This document shows, one piece after another, positions 38,100 to 47,654 of a stretch of 64,000 nucleotides of DNA (the first letter of the stretch is position 1; every line of letters begins with the position of its first letter). The notes under the pieces are model-generated. The model was not told where the DNA came from, did not search any database, and was given only the letters and a program-made list of their open reading frames with translations. Origin of the DNA: Hydra vulgaris (lineage: Eukaryota; Cnidaria; Hydrozoa; Anthoathecata; Hydridae); contig NC_088931.1 in NCBI RefSeq assembly GCF_038396675.1, forward strand, positions 70,396,001 through 70,460,000. Direction: 5' to 3'. The translations under genes and the position numbers were made by a program.

Positions 38100-39500
38100 A
38101 CGGTTAGCACGGATCCTGATAATGCTTACCTAGCTGACCTAAGAACGCCACTTATTTGGGGTGATATAGATTTGCATCACAGCGTACACATCAAGGTACC
38201 CTGTGATGCAAATTTTGAAATCTTTTAACTTTGTGTGCGGAAAATAATTTAATTTGAATGTTTAGATTAAGTGAAATTTTAACTTAAAAGTGCGACAATA
38301 AAAGCACCTGTAAAATGAGAACCATTTTATATAATTTGATAAAAATTGTTACAAATGTAGCATTGACCGCACCTAACTCTGGATAAAATTTCAGCCAGAT
38401 TGGTTTACTGGTTAAAGATTTATGGCAGTTTTAATTTATATTTTGTTAGTTTTTCGCTATTTATATCCCAAAACGTTACCGATTACTGTGGTATTCGGTC
38501 GCTATTTTCAAAATAATGGTTGCATGTGTGTGTCTACTATGTAAAACCAACAGTTTTTTGGTATAACTGTTTTATTGCTACAATTATCATTTTCATTTTA
38601 TAGACTAAAATATTGGTTTGCTATTTAAAGCGTGGCTTGACTTGGCTTATGCATTGCGTGAAAGTGTCAGCACTTTCTGAGGTATGAACTACTGTCAAAA
38701 AGCTTGTTAAAAAATGGTTGAAAAGCTTTTTTAAAGATACCCACCTAAAAATTATTAAGGTTTAGAGAAGATAACTTAAATAATTGACAAATAAAATGTT
38801 TGGAGGGCCAGTCAGAGGAAGATCTGAAATGGAGAATAGTCCTTTGAAGAGCTGTTAAAATCTTTTTGTAAAATAACGGTTTAGTCATCGCAGCTGCCGG
38901 AACTTTTCCATAAAAAGCGCGCTATTTTTTTAACAGTGTAGAATGAAAATGGTACATGTAATAGTTGTTGCAATTATAATGAAAATTGTTGATATTACAT
39001 AGTAGAATACTCATGTAACCTTTATTTTAAAAACGGTGATCGAATATCACGGTAATCGGTAGCGTTTTATGGTATAAGTAGCAAAAAACTAACAAAATAT
39101 AAACTAAAACTGCGATAATTTTTTAACCAGTACATCAATCATACTGAAATTTTATTCAGAGTTCGGCGTGGATGATGTCACATTTGCACCAATTTTAATC
39201 AAATTATATGTAATCAAAATTTTACTTAATTTGAACATTCAAATTAAATTATTTTCCGCGGACAAAATTAAAAGATTTCAAAATTTGCACCACAGGATAC
39301 CTGGATATCACACCTGCCTGCAACCACTTTATAGTTTTGCGATTTGACCCCGGACATTGTCATACATCGTTGGATTCGTTACAATCAATAGATTTAGGTT
39401 TGATATGTCACCGAAATCATAAAATTCCTTTTAGCAAAATATTTACGTTTTAGGGGCCAAAAGGGCCCACTTTAGGAATATTTTCCCAAATTCGTGGATT
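38100..39500 (+). repeat. Dispersed repeat, copy 1, interrupted by a fold-back element
   Basis: The outer parts (38100-38160, from cggttagcacggatcctgat; and 39305-39490, from cacctgcctgcaaccacttt to gggccaaaagggccc) match, in inverted order, the uninterrupted stretch at 53905-54162. The sequence between them (38170-39300) is a separate element absent from that copy. Confidence 0.85.
38185..39300. mobile_element. Fold-back (long inverted repeat) element
   Basis: The left arm, from about 38195 (aaggtaccctgtgatgcaaa) to about 38560, is imperfectly complementary to 38940-39300 over roughly 350-400 bp. Matching landmarks include cggtaatcggtagcgtttta against its complement near 38475. There is no coding frame inside. 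It lies within copy 1 of a dispersed repeat whose empty counterpart is at 53905-54162. Confidence 0.75.
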
Positions 39501-39650
39501 TTTTTTATTTTTATTTTAAAATAAATTTATTTAACAAATTTATCAATTATTTAAAAGTTATAGTCATTTAATTTGTGAAAATAAGTCATAAATAGAATAT
39601 ATCGTTTGGATATGACTGTCATGAATATGTCATTTGTAACATACAACTAC

Positions 39651-39654
<4 letters not shown>

Positions 39655-39742
<88 letters not shown>
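39655..39742. repeat. (TA)n microsatellite
   Basis: About 44 uninterrupted TA steps. Confidence 0.97.
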
Positions 39743-39744
<2 letters not shown>

Positions 39745-39872
39745 AACCAATGACATTAACTAATGTTTTATATTATTAAGATTCTGTTTATTAATAAACA
39801 TATTTTTGTGACATTATCATAAAAAAGTTATAATTAAGTAAAGTTAAAACATAGATTCCCATTTGCAATATT

Positions 39873-40253
39873 TCAAAGGTTTTTCCCGTTAAAACTGATA
39901 ACAGCTTTTTTCAAATGTTCAGAAAAGGAGCTGTTACTTTTGGAAACTTTGAGTCTATTCCAAGATTCATTAACAAAACTGTGATGAATTGCTTCAACAG
40001 CTTGTTAAAAGTAGCAGCCTAATCCACGCCCTCTTACTGCACAAAAAACACCTATATGTTTTATAATAAAATGAATTTTCAATGAAACAGTTATTCCATA
40101 GTCTTCAACAAGTATTCTGTAGTGATCTTCAAAGTTTTTAATATGTGTTTAAAAATTGTTATGAAGTTTTTGTTCAAAACAAGAATCAACCAAATTGTTT
40201 AAAGTTCTAAGCCCCTCTGCCAACGGCTTTAAATTAATTGGCAATGCATGCAT
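39873..40253 (-). pseudogene. C-terminal part of a gene interrupted by the virus-like element
   Basis: On the minus strand, directly outside the left inverted repeat, a frame reads MHALPINLKPLAEGLRTLNN, continuing through LVEDYGITVSLKIHFIIKH and AIHHSFVNESWNRLK to a stop at 39873. It carries two in-frame stops. The style (a conserved H-x-I..H helix region, then a Glu/Ala-x2-H..F...W motif) is that of the C-terminus of an uncharacterised protein family seen repeatedly in cnidarian genomes. The N-terminal half is found on the other side of the element at 48846-50649 in the same orientation. Biochemical role unknown. Confidence 0.65.
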
Positions 40254-40538
40254 GTGATGATATACAATGTTACAATTCTTGTTCGATCAGTGTCAGCCCG
40301 TCCGGGTAGAAAAAAAGTTGAAATAAAAACGATGAACCGACGATAAGCAAGAGTCCGAGAGTATTGAACCGTTCGATTAAAGTGATGAACGGATTAAAAA
40401 AAAAAAGTTTCCCGGTTTAAAAAAGAATGACGCGCATGCGCATGCGCATGCGCGCAGAAATAAAAGATCAGGTGACAAAAAATATTTTTTTTATAGAAAA
40501 AGAGGATACAAATGAAATGGATTCTGTTCCCTAAAAAT
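40254..40538 (+). repeat. Left terminal inverted repeat of the virus-like element
   Basis: It matches the right repeat over its whole length with a few substitutions and indels. It contains a block of alternating purine-pyrimidine gcgcatgcgcatgcgcatgc (about 40432-40456) with one more catgcg unit than the right copy. Its inner end encodes the C-terminus of the small protein at 40491-40733. Confidence 0.93.
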
Positions 40539-40733
40539 AGGGTAGTGTTCTTTTGTCCAATTTTCAAACGTTATGTTTGGGTGACGTTTTTTTCCGTACG
40601 TGACGAAAGAATGATATAGTTGGAGTTCATCGACGAATGGTTTGTTATATAACTTCGCCATTTCCATAACGAGTAATACTTCTTCTTCTGACAAAATAAT
40701 AATTTCAATGATATCATTTGAATTTCCAGACAT
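40491..40733 (-). CDS. Small acidic protein, left arm gene 1
   Basis: An 80-residue frame beginning MSGNSNDIIEIIILSEEEV. It has an acidic, leucine-rich first half and an aromatic second half with a short basic YGKKRHPN patch. The last third is encoded inside the left inverted repeat, so the gene straddles the repeat boundary. A good splice acceptor (T-run then ag at 40746) lies 13 nt upstream of the ATG, suggesting a spliced leader from further right. Not recognised; could be an early regulatory protein. The clean frame across the TIR edge favours a real gene. Confidence 0.5.
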   Translation of the reverse strand: MSGNSNDIIEIIILSEEEVLLVMEMAKLYNKPFVDELQLYHSFVTYGKKRHPNITFENWTKEHYPIFREQNPFHLYPLFL

Positions 40734-40766
40734 TGTATTAGTTAGCTAAAAAAAAAATTTTTTTAT

Positions 40767-40865
40767 TTATAAAATTATATTTACAAAAAATAAAAAAAAA
40801 TTTATTTATAAAAACATATTTACAAAAAAAATTTATTTATAAAAAATATATTTACAAAAAATTTA
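40767..40865. repeat. AT tandem repeat, about three copies
   Basis: Units of about 31 bp containing tttacaaaaaa and tttatttataaaa, located in the presumed intron or leader upstream of the gene at 40491-40733. Confidence 0.8.
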
Positions 40866-40885
40866 ATCAAAATAATATTTGGAAT

Positions 40886-41116
40886 TTAAATTAAAGGGGG
40901 GAGCGTCACAAATCCATTCTTCTTGGAATGGGGGGGGGGGGGGGTGTTGCATGTCTCTTGTATTTTTTCGTTTTTTTTAATGTTTTTTATTTCCAATTTT
41001 AGACATTTTTCAAAAGCGAGTCCTTTTAATGGTCTTTTCAATTTCAAATCGGCTGGTTTCAATTCAAACGAAGGAGCAGTAAGATCAATCTCCCAGTTTT
41101 CATCATTATTATTCAT
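40886..41116 (-). CDS. Small protein, left arm gene 2
   Basis: About 76 residues from MNNNDENWEIDLTAPSFELK. The longer upstream frame is a phenylalanine-rich artefact, and a splice acceptor (tttctttcttttag ending 41137) sits 20 nt before this ATG, so it is the preferred start. The protein is charged and lysine-rich in the middle and ends with a proline run encoded by a long G homopolymer (40930-40943), a site prone to length errors that could alter the tail. No family recognised. Confidence 0.45.
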   Translation of the reverse strand: MNNNDENWEIDLTAPSFELKPADLKLKRPLKGLAFEKCLKLEIKNIKKNEKIQETCNTPPPPHSKKNGFVTLPPLI

Positions 41117-41254
41117 TTTGTTTTTTTTATTTATATCTAAAAGAAAGAAAATCTTAGTATAAAGTGGTATAAAAAAAGAAAAAAATAAAGAATAAAAAAA
41201 ACACAAAAAAATGAGATAAAATAAATATATTTCTAAATAAAAAAATACAAAAAG

Positions 41255-41501
41255 TTATTTTTTTTGCAGATGGCAACTTTGGCATACGCCACATTTTTTT
41301 ATGCAAAAGTAGCGTTGGTTTATTGAACGCGAGTGAGCCAACGAATGTTTCTGCAGTTTGAAATAGTAGGAATACATGGCTGTAAAAAAAAATAGAGTTA
41401 ATAAATAATGTAATGATAAAAAAAATAGAAAAAAATATACCTTTCATTTGTTTTCTTATTTTTTTATTAGGTTTTCTGGTGCTGTATCCATAGGTTTTCA
41501 T
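41255..41501 (-). CDS. Spliced basic protein with Cys cluster, left arm gene 3
   Basis: Two exons: 41501-41441 and 41379-41255, separated by a 61-nt intron (41440-41380) with gtatat at the 5' end and a T-run followed by acag at the 3' end. Splicing keeps frame with a phase-1 junction and yields 61 residues: a basic N-terminus (MKTYGYSTRKPNKK) and a C-terminus with CIKKCGVCQSCHLQKK. The closely packed cysteines and histidine could bind one metal ion. Reading straight through the intron gives a hydrophobic nonsense frame. The product is unidentified; nucleic-acid binding is a guess from charge and cysteines. Confidence 0.6.
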
Positions 41502-41514
41502 TTTATTAGTTTGT

Positions 41515-41925
41515 CTATAAATATAAAATATTATTTTTATAATGTACAAAATTATTTTCGCGAATATAATAATATTGATCTAATGACCATTGAGTGTATT
41601 TTCTAATACAATTATAAAAAAAATCAAGTTCTACATTTTTAATATAATGATTATTATAGTGCGATCTAAACATTTCGTATAAAAGAAATATAATTTTTCT
41701 TTGTAACCAAAAAAATAAATTATGATCGGTTAAAAAACTAAATTCACAAATATAAAAAAAATCAACATCAGAACTGTTTTCATCATAACGAAAATATAAA
41801 TCTCCAAGCTGATCTTTTAATAATTCAAATTCGATTTTAATTCTTCTAACAGCCAATTTATAATTCAAGATTAAATAGAGTGCTCTATTTTTCAGACTTT
41901 TTTTCAAGTTATTATAATAAAGATA
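41515..41925 (-). CDS. Aromatic-rich hypothetical protein, left arm gene 4
   Basis: An open frame of about 135 codons from after a stop at 41926 to 41515, rich in Tyr, Phe and Asn with scattered Trp, such as EFELLKDQLGDLYFRYDENS and KYTQWSLDQYYYIREN. It has no ATG near its start; the sequence attttag at the upstream edge could be a splice acceptor. It overlaps the first codons of the rightward structural frame (41896 onward) head to head. The varied composition looks coding rather than an AT artefact. No family recognised. Confidence 0.45.
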   Translation of the reverse strand, partial: YLYYNNLKKSLKNRALYLILNYKLAVRRIKIEFELLKDQLGDLYFRYDENSSDVDFFYICEFSFLTDHNLFFWLQRKIIFLLYEMFRSHYNNHYIKNVELDFFYNCIRKYTQWSLDQYYYIRENNFVHYKNNILYL

Positions 41926-44423
41926 CTAAAATTTCATCAACAAAATATTTTAATCCAAAATTATTATTTGATCCTTCCACTGTACTTAGATACAAAACAG
42001 CTGTAGTCGATATGCCCATGATAAAGTTTAGTTTAGATGCAAACAACAATGTACAACAAAATTTATTCAACGTCAATACCACCCCATTTGCTAATAGAAC
42101 CAACTATAACTTATTGTGGTATTATAATAAAAGAAACGAATATGCAAGCAACCCTTCTTTTTTACAACCTATTCGATCTAGTTCAACTTCAACCGTACAA
42201 GAAAGAGGATTGTCTTATTTTGGTTTTTTTTCAAACAGAACATCTGCAAAAGCCTACGTTGTAGAAGATTTTACCAAATTATTACAATATAATTATATTA
42301 CTACTAGATCTCTATACAACAATATATACAATTTATCATTAAACACTCACACTAGTAAAAATTATTGCATTTATGCAAAACATCCGCTTTTAAGCACAAC
42401 ACAAATAGCAGCTGTTTCACCCGAAAGACAGATTATTCTAAACGGTATTGAAGATACTTTTGTTCGTCCGTTTATTCATATCATGCTGACACCCAATTAT
42501 AAAAACCCCTCATTATCTAAGGGCGACATACTTTCGGATACCAGACCGTTAACTGCAGATGATAATATTCTCAGCGTTGATTTAGATGTTTATATTAATA
42601 ACTTTTTACCTATTGCAGAAAGCACAAAATCAAAAACAAAACACATTGTACCGTGGCAAATTGCTTTTTTTTTATTAAAAATAATAACCAACACCAACAC
42701 AATACCCTTTGAAGGCAACCAATAAAACGTAGAAACTAATCTTAACGATTACAACATACCTTATAATGTCAATGTTCATATTCAATCTTTATGGAAAATT
42801 TGGAATGATTACGTTGATACTAAAAACCCTGCTATACCCGGAGTTTATACGAGTGAAAAAATGGTACTACTACAATTTACAGATATTGTTAAAGCTGCTT
42901 TTTCAAGTATTCGCGGAGAAACGGCGACCAGATTACTATATGTTTCATCATCTGAGTTGGGAGCAGAACCTGTAGAATTATTAACAAGTTTTTATCAAAT
43001 ATGGTTCCCTCTTACATCCAGAAGAAAATATTATCGTTATACTTTAAAAAATATACCTTTAGCTTCTTTACCTTTACCTTTTTTTAACGTCGATCAAGTC
43101 ATTTGGCCTGAAAGAGAATTAAAAATGATGGATGTTTTTACTGAAAGTTTAAACGTAACAAACAATTTACTCAATCTCAATTTAAACAACTTGACCTTTG
43201 CCGATCATACTTATGCATGACCCGATTTTAACATGTTTAGTAAATATCTTACCAATATACCCAAAGGTATACCTTCATGTATTCCCAAACGTGTTGACGG
43301 AGTATCAAATTATTATACTTTTTTTTCTTTACCCTCCTTCCAAAGAAAATTATTGTCACCCATTAAATTGAGCACTTACCTTATGAGAGGCATGTTGGAT
43401 GTTAAAATGACTCATAATTCCTATTCAGATTATGATACCCGTTATGTTTCCTCAAACGGAATTATTGGCGAACCCGAAATAAAAGGTACTCCCTTTCAAG
43501 TGTTACCTTCCAACTTACCTGATGACATTTACAAAATGTGGACAGGCGATAACGCTTTAATCGCTAAATATAACGCAGAAACTTTTATTGAAGTTTTAAT
43601 CTATTGCGAACAAAGCAAACCTCTATTTTCAAATACCATCAAAGTACCTCTTGTCACTACAACTAGTTTTGAAAGAGCGACTACACCGACTCATAAAACA
43701 TGGTTAAATAGTGTCAAAGCTATATTACAAGGAAATAATCTAACAGATTTAGTATTTTATTGCACTTCGCTCAACGGTCAATTTGTTTATCAAAAAAAGA
43801 GCGACGGTACGATAATACAAACTTGGACAGACAGCTTGCCTTTAAAAAATATCATTTTAAAAATGTATCAACCTGTTGGAAACAATCCTGTACCTTATAC
43901 TTTACTTTTACAAAGAGATCAATACAGTTTAACTCAACAAATCAATCCCTTTGTTATGCAAGTGGATCAAAATATGACCAACGCCATGTCGCTAGATTTT
44001 AAAATTCAAAAAAAAAGACTCGCTTTCTTAAGATGTGCTCTAGTTCAAATTAGTAATTTTAATAACGCCGTTTCCAACTTTCCTTCAACTACGAACGGTT
44101 ACATTTTTATCAAATGCGATCAAGCTGTAAATTGTGGAATGTATATGAACAAAATTTATGTTCCCGGTATTATTGCTTTTTTCAATTTATTAGACTACAC
44201 CAATTCTACTCAAGTCACCACCAATATTGATTTTACAAAAAATCGTAATCCTTCTATTCAAGGACAATTATCCACCTTTGATATCAACGATGTAGACGAT
44301 TGGAAGCAATCAAGATGGTCGTTTCTCAATTCAAAATCTGAACCGCTTACCTTTAATAATCTTAGTTCTACTGTTTTTTTTAATCCTACTTTAAAGATTC
44401 AAATGGTTCCGTTTTACAATTAA
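41896..44423 (+). pseudogene. Large structural-type protein of the virus-like element, two in-frame stops
   Basis: One reading frame runs about 843 codons with no frameshift but is interrupted by TAA at 42723 and TGA at 43218. Composition (Asn, Thr, Tyr, Phe; few Lys clusters) and beta-rich texture continue unchanged through both stops, so a single gene with two nonsense mutations is the simplest reading. Alternatives are read-through or three separate cistrons, with ATG at 42861 and 43233. No ATG lies at the start. An acceptor ctatttttcag ends at 41895, implying an upstream leader exon; the first Met would otherwise be at 42012. Size and position suit a hexon-like double jelly-roll capsid protein, but I see no diagnostic motif. 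Confidence 0.55.
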
Positions 44424-44535
44424 CTAGTTTGATTAGTATAAAATAATGTCTTTTATTTTTTATTATGATTAAGAAAATATAAAAAGAAAAAAAAGTTGTT
44501 ATTTTTTTTTCTCTCACCTATTTTACAAAAAAAAA

Positions 44536-45156
44536 ATGAGTCTCTTTTGTGCCAAAGGAAGATATCATAAAAATTTAGTCAATTTAGAAGAAAAAATGAT
44601 GCAAGAATCAAAAGTAAATCCTAAAGAACAATTCAGTCAAATTAAAAATCACATGCAACAATTACAAAATCAACTGAGTCAATATTCTACTAAATCTGAA
44701 TTGCAAAACATGAAATCCGAATTGGATGAAATTAAAAAAATCAAAAATAAAAAAGAAGAAATACCAGAAGAAAAACCTCCCAAGAATAGGAAAAAAAAGG
44801 AACAAATCAAATCCAAACCTAAAAAACGAAAATATTCAGAATCTGAAACCGAAAGTTCAGAAGAAGAAGAACTTGTTGAAAAAAAACCTAAAAGCAAATC
44901 TAGTCCTTTACACATTTGTTCACAATGTTTTCAAGAAGTCAATGCCGTTGACAAAATAAACGGTTTATGTAGAAACTGTATTATTCAACAAAGAGCCATT
45001 TTATCAAGTCCACTCATGCAGAATAACAACGACAAAAAGAAAAAAAAATTGAACAAAAAAAGTCTAATTGAACTTGGTTACACTCGTGCTTTAAAAGACG
45101 TTAAAAATAAAAAAATACCATTTAAAAAAACTACTTCAGAATCAGAAGATGAATAA
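44536..45156 (+). CDS. Coiled-coil and zinc-ribbon protein of the virus-like element
   Basis: A 206-residue protein. Residues about 15-75 form a heptad-rich coiled coil (QLQNQLSQYSTKSELQNMKS). Residues 76-125 are Lys/Glu-rich with a strong nuclear-localisation-type patch (KPKKRK near 95-99) and a Ser/Glu acidic run. A zinc ribbon follows with C128, C131, C145 and C148 (CSQC...CRNC). The tail is again lysine-rich and ends in an acidic SESEDE. The start is the first ATG after a T-rich then A-rich leader. Its place between the two large structural genes suggests a scaffold, core or nuclear accessory role; this is inference. Confidence 0.7.
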   Translation: MSLFCAKGRYHKNLVNLEEKMMQESKVNPKEQFSQIKNHMQQLQNQLSQYSTKSELQNMKSELDEIKKIKNKKEEIPEEKPPKNRKKKEQIKSKPKKRKYSESETESSEEEELVEKKPKSKSSPLHICSQCFQEVNAVDKINGLCRNCIIQQRAILSSPLMQNNNDKKKKKLNKKSLIELGYTRALKDVKNKKIPFKKTTSESEDE

Positions 45157-45196
45157 ATAGAAAAAAAATGTTTTTTCTTTTTTTTTAAAAAAAAAA

Positions 45197-46921
45197 ATGG
45201 GTTTGTTAGCTAAATATATGAGAGACGGTGACGGCAACCGTTATACACCCAATACAAACGGTCATGTTACTATTGAAGATGTTTTGGCACAAGCAGACCA
45301 CGAAAATCGTTTATTACAAGAAGCAACAAGTGGTAATATTAGCGCAGAATATAAAGCGCTATTAAATGAAAAATATCCTGGTTTTCAAACAGCTCAAGCT
45401 CAAGATGAAGTCATTGCTGTTAATAATCAAAAATTTTCTTACGATTTTACTTCTGACATGGCTAATTTAATTTCTTTTACCACTATACTTAACGAATGGA
45501 CATATCTACCAGATTTTTATATAGATTTTGATTTATTTCTTTATAAAAATGTCAACACACAAACAAGATTTACACCTGTAACAGACGATGAGTTGGTAAA
45601 AAAAGTTTGTCTTTGCAACAACTTTATTCAAGCCTTATTTAAATGTTTCAAATTTTATCCCAATTATCAAAAAAATACTACTACTTGTGCAAACAACGCT
45701 GTCATTAATCGCTCTTATGATCGTTTTAAATCAATGCTCGTTAAAAAAAGTTATATGAAAGCTTTTAGAGAGTTGATGATTAATCCTAGTTTAGGTTTAA
45801 CAGAAGACAGTGAAAATAATACAAACCCTATTAATTATACTGAAACCAAAACGCTTATACAAGCTGCAGACCCTAATGGACTCATTAGACCTCTTCATGC
45901 AACAGCACCTGCCACTGTGGCACCTGCCGGTTATCAAATAGCGCTAAGAGATAGATACAATGCTTTCATGACTGGAGAAAAAGGTTGTAAATTTAGAGTA
46001 CCTTTGAGTTTAATATGTGAAATTTTTCAAATGAAAGAATATTTTGGAAAAAATAAACAAGTAAGATTTGCGTTTTATATTGAAAACGATATGAATCAAC
46101 TATTAGAATGGGTAAGACCTATTTCAGACGCAGACGTAACAGCGCTTGCTAATGTAGGAGTAGCTATAAAAAACCCAATGATTTATTGCAATACGTATAG
46201 ACTCAAACCTAGTTTGCCTTTGGAAAAATCTTTATATCTCAACAGTAAAAAAGACGAAATGTATACTTTACTACGTATCGCTCACTACGAACAAGTTATC
46301 ACCAATGTAGAAAATGTGGCAGAAGTCACTGTCAATTTGGGAAGTATAAAGACAGCAGATCTTGTACCTCACAGCATTATATTTTGTGTTAATTCAAAAA
46401 AAGAAAGCGATCATTTAAGCAAAGGTTGTTTTACACCGGTTGAAATGGCTTGCAACATGATTAAAAAAATCACCCTTTATAATTACAGAAGAACATATGT
46501 TAATTCAGCAGGTGATACTACTGAATACGATTTGACAAAGCAAGATGATCAATGGTTCCTTTGGAAAAGTTATGCTTCCTGGTGTAAAGGAAATACACCC
46601 TCTACTTTTAATATTAACAATATTGCAGATTTTTATAATTTTGACGATGATAGTTTTTTGAGACATCCTAAACTCTATTTTAGTACTACTAACACTACAG
46701 AACCTTTAGTTATCGATACCACTAGCGATTTTAATTTTATCAACGATAAACCTCCTGCTACTATTGCTGGAAATAATTCGTTTCAAATCAATGTGCAATT
46801 TACAGAACAATTTAAAGGTGTACTTGTTATATATATGCAATATCCAGCTCAAGTTATAGAACAAGGGTCAGGAAACGACACTGAAGTCAACTATATTCCT
46901 ACCAAATTTAAATCGTCTTAA
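45197..46921 (+). CDS. 574-aa structural-type protein (major or penton-like capsid candidate)
   Basis: The largest intact frame of the element: 574 residues from the ATG following a long A-run. The N-terminal 75 residues are polar and mixed-charge. The rest is rich in aromatic beta-strand-like segments, such as LPDFYIDFDLFLYKN near 112 and a C-terminal strand pair FKGVLVIYMQYPAQV near 545. There are no catalytic motifs, signal peptide or membrane span. Adenovirus-like lineages encode a double jelly-roll major capsid protein and a jelly-roll penton; length and layout fit either. I assign a virion structural role with moderate confidence and cannot choose between them. Confidence 0.6.
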   Translation: MGLLAKYMRDGDGNRYTPNTNGHVTIEDVLAQADHENRLLQEATSGNISAEYKALLNEKYPGFQTAQAQDEVIAVNNQKFSYDFTSDMANLISFTTILNEWTYLPDFYIDFDLFLYKNVNTQTRFTPVTDDELVKKVCLCNNFIQALFKCFKFYPNYQKNTTTCANNAVINRSYDRFKSMLVKKSYMKAFRELMINPSLGLTEDSENNTNPINYTETKTLIQAADPNGLIRPLHATAPATVAPAGYQIALRDRYNAFMTGEKGCKFRVPLSLICEIFQMKEYFGKNKQVRFAFYIENDMNQLLEWVRPISDADVTALANVGVAIKNPMIYCNTYRLKPSLPLEKSLYLNSKKDEMYTLLRIAHYEQVITNVENVAEVTVNLGSIKTADLVPHSIIFCVNSKKESDHLSKGCFTPVEMACNMIKKITLYNYRRTYVNSAGDTTEYDLTKQDDQWFLWKSYASWCKGNTPSTFNINNIADFYNFDDDSFLRHPKLYFSTTNTTEPLVIDTTSDFNFINDKPPATIAGNNSFQINVQFTEQFKGVLVIYMQYPAQVIEQGSGNDTEVNYIPTKFKSS

Positions 46922-47046
46922 CTTGTTATAAAAAACATTTTTAATTTTATTAAACAAACCCTATTTGTATTTATTATTTTATAAGTAAACGGCTATTTAT
47001 TTCTAAAAAAATTTCTTAAATCTAGTTGTTTTTATTTGTTCTGTTC

Positions 47047-47217
47047 ATGGCTCGCAGGCGTACAAGAAGAAGCGGACACCGTCATCATCATAAAACTCGT
47101 CATCATAGAGGGAAAGGAAAATTTTTTACCAAAGTGAAAAATTTTGCTAAACGACTATTGAAATCAAACGTAGGAGGTTACGCTTTGGATTATCTTCAAA
47201 AACAACGCAATGCGTAA
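47047..47217 (+). CDS. Basic core-like mini-protein A
   Basis: About 56 residues starting MARRRTRRSGHRHHHK; the earlier in-frame ATG at 47026 would add a hydrophobic stretch and is less likely. The N-terminal half is Arg/His-rich, followed by a Lys/Phe amphipathic helix (FFTKVKNFAKRLLKS) and a short neutral tail. It resembles DNA-condensing core proteins of small double-stranded DNA viruses in character. Its last codons overlap the start of the next gene by 8 nt. Confidence 0.65.
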   Translation: MARRRTRRSGHRHHHKTRHHRGKGKFFTKVKNFAKRLLKSNVGGYALDYLQKQRNA

Positions 47218-47359
47218 AAAATTGTGTTGCACCGCTTGTAAAATAAAAAAAAAGTCATATCAAAAAAAAAGGAAGGGAAGAGTTTATTTACCACCTTTAA
47301 AAGGAGCAGGTAGAAAACGCTTAAGAAAAACAAGAAGGAGATTTAGCAAGCACTTTTAA
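47210..47359 (+). CDS. Basic core-like mini-protein B
   Basis: A 49-residue frame starting MRKKLCCTACKIKKK at 47210, overlapping the stop of the preceding gene in another frame. It has a CC-x2-C cluster, then the 16-residue motif RVYLPPLKGAGRKRLR shared exactly with mini-protein C, and an Arg-rich end. The duplicated motif, at both protein and DNA level, shows that B and C are paralogues. It is very likely a packaged DNA-binding peptide. Confidence 0.65.
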   Translation: MRKKLCCTACKIKKKSYQKKRKGRVYLPPLKGAGRKRLRKTRRRFSKHF

Positions 47360-47485
47360 GAAAATTTAAACTTTACCCTTAGTATGTAGCTTAAAAGAAA
47401 CAAATGCAAAAAACTAAATTTGATCATGTTAAAAAACACGACTTTACAATATATATTTAATTTCACCGTCCTCAAACATGTCGTA

Positions 47486-47650
47486 ATGCATAGAAAAAGA
47501 GGAAGAGGAAGAGTTTATTTACCTCCGTTAAAAGGCGCAGGTAGAAAACGTTTAAGAAGACATTTTAGAAAACGCATGCGTGGCAAATTTGCACCATTGT
47601 TAGCTGCATTTTTAGCACCGACTTTATTATCATCTATTTTACCACGATAA
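47486..47650 (+). CDS. Basic core-like mini-protein C
   Basis: 54 residues starting MHRKRGRGRVYLPPLKG. I choose this ATG at 47486 because it matches the paralogue B and the upstream extension is not basic. After the shared motif comes RMRGKFAPLLAAFLAPTLL, a basic-then-hydrophobic arrangement. The RMRGKF plus hydrophobic tail recurs in protein D and resembles the tail of adenovirus-type core (pX-like) peptides known from adintoviruses and adomaviruses. That comparison is from memory of the family's character, not an alignment. Confidence 0.7.
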   Translation: MHRKRGRGRVYLPPLKGAGRKRLRRHFRKRMRGKFAPLLAAFLAPTLLSSILPR

Positions 47651-47654
47651 AAAA

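Noticed and set aside
41154..41549. 131-aa hydrophobic minus-strand frame
   Set aside because: It reads through the 61-nt intron and intergenic T-runs; the spliced 61-aa gene in the same place is more coherent.
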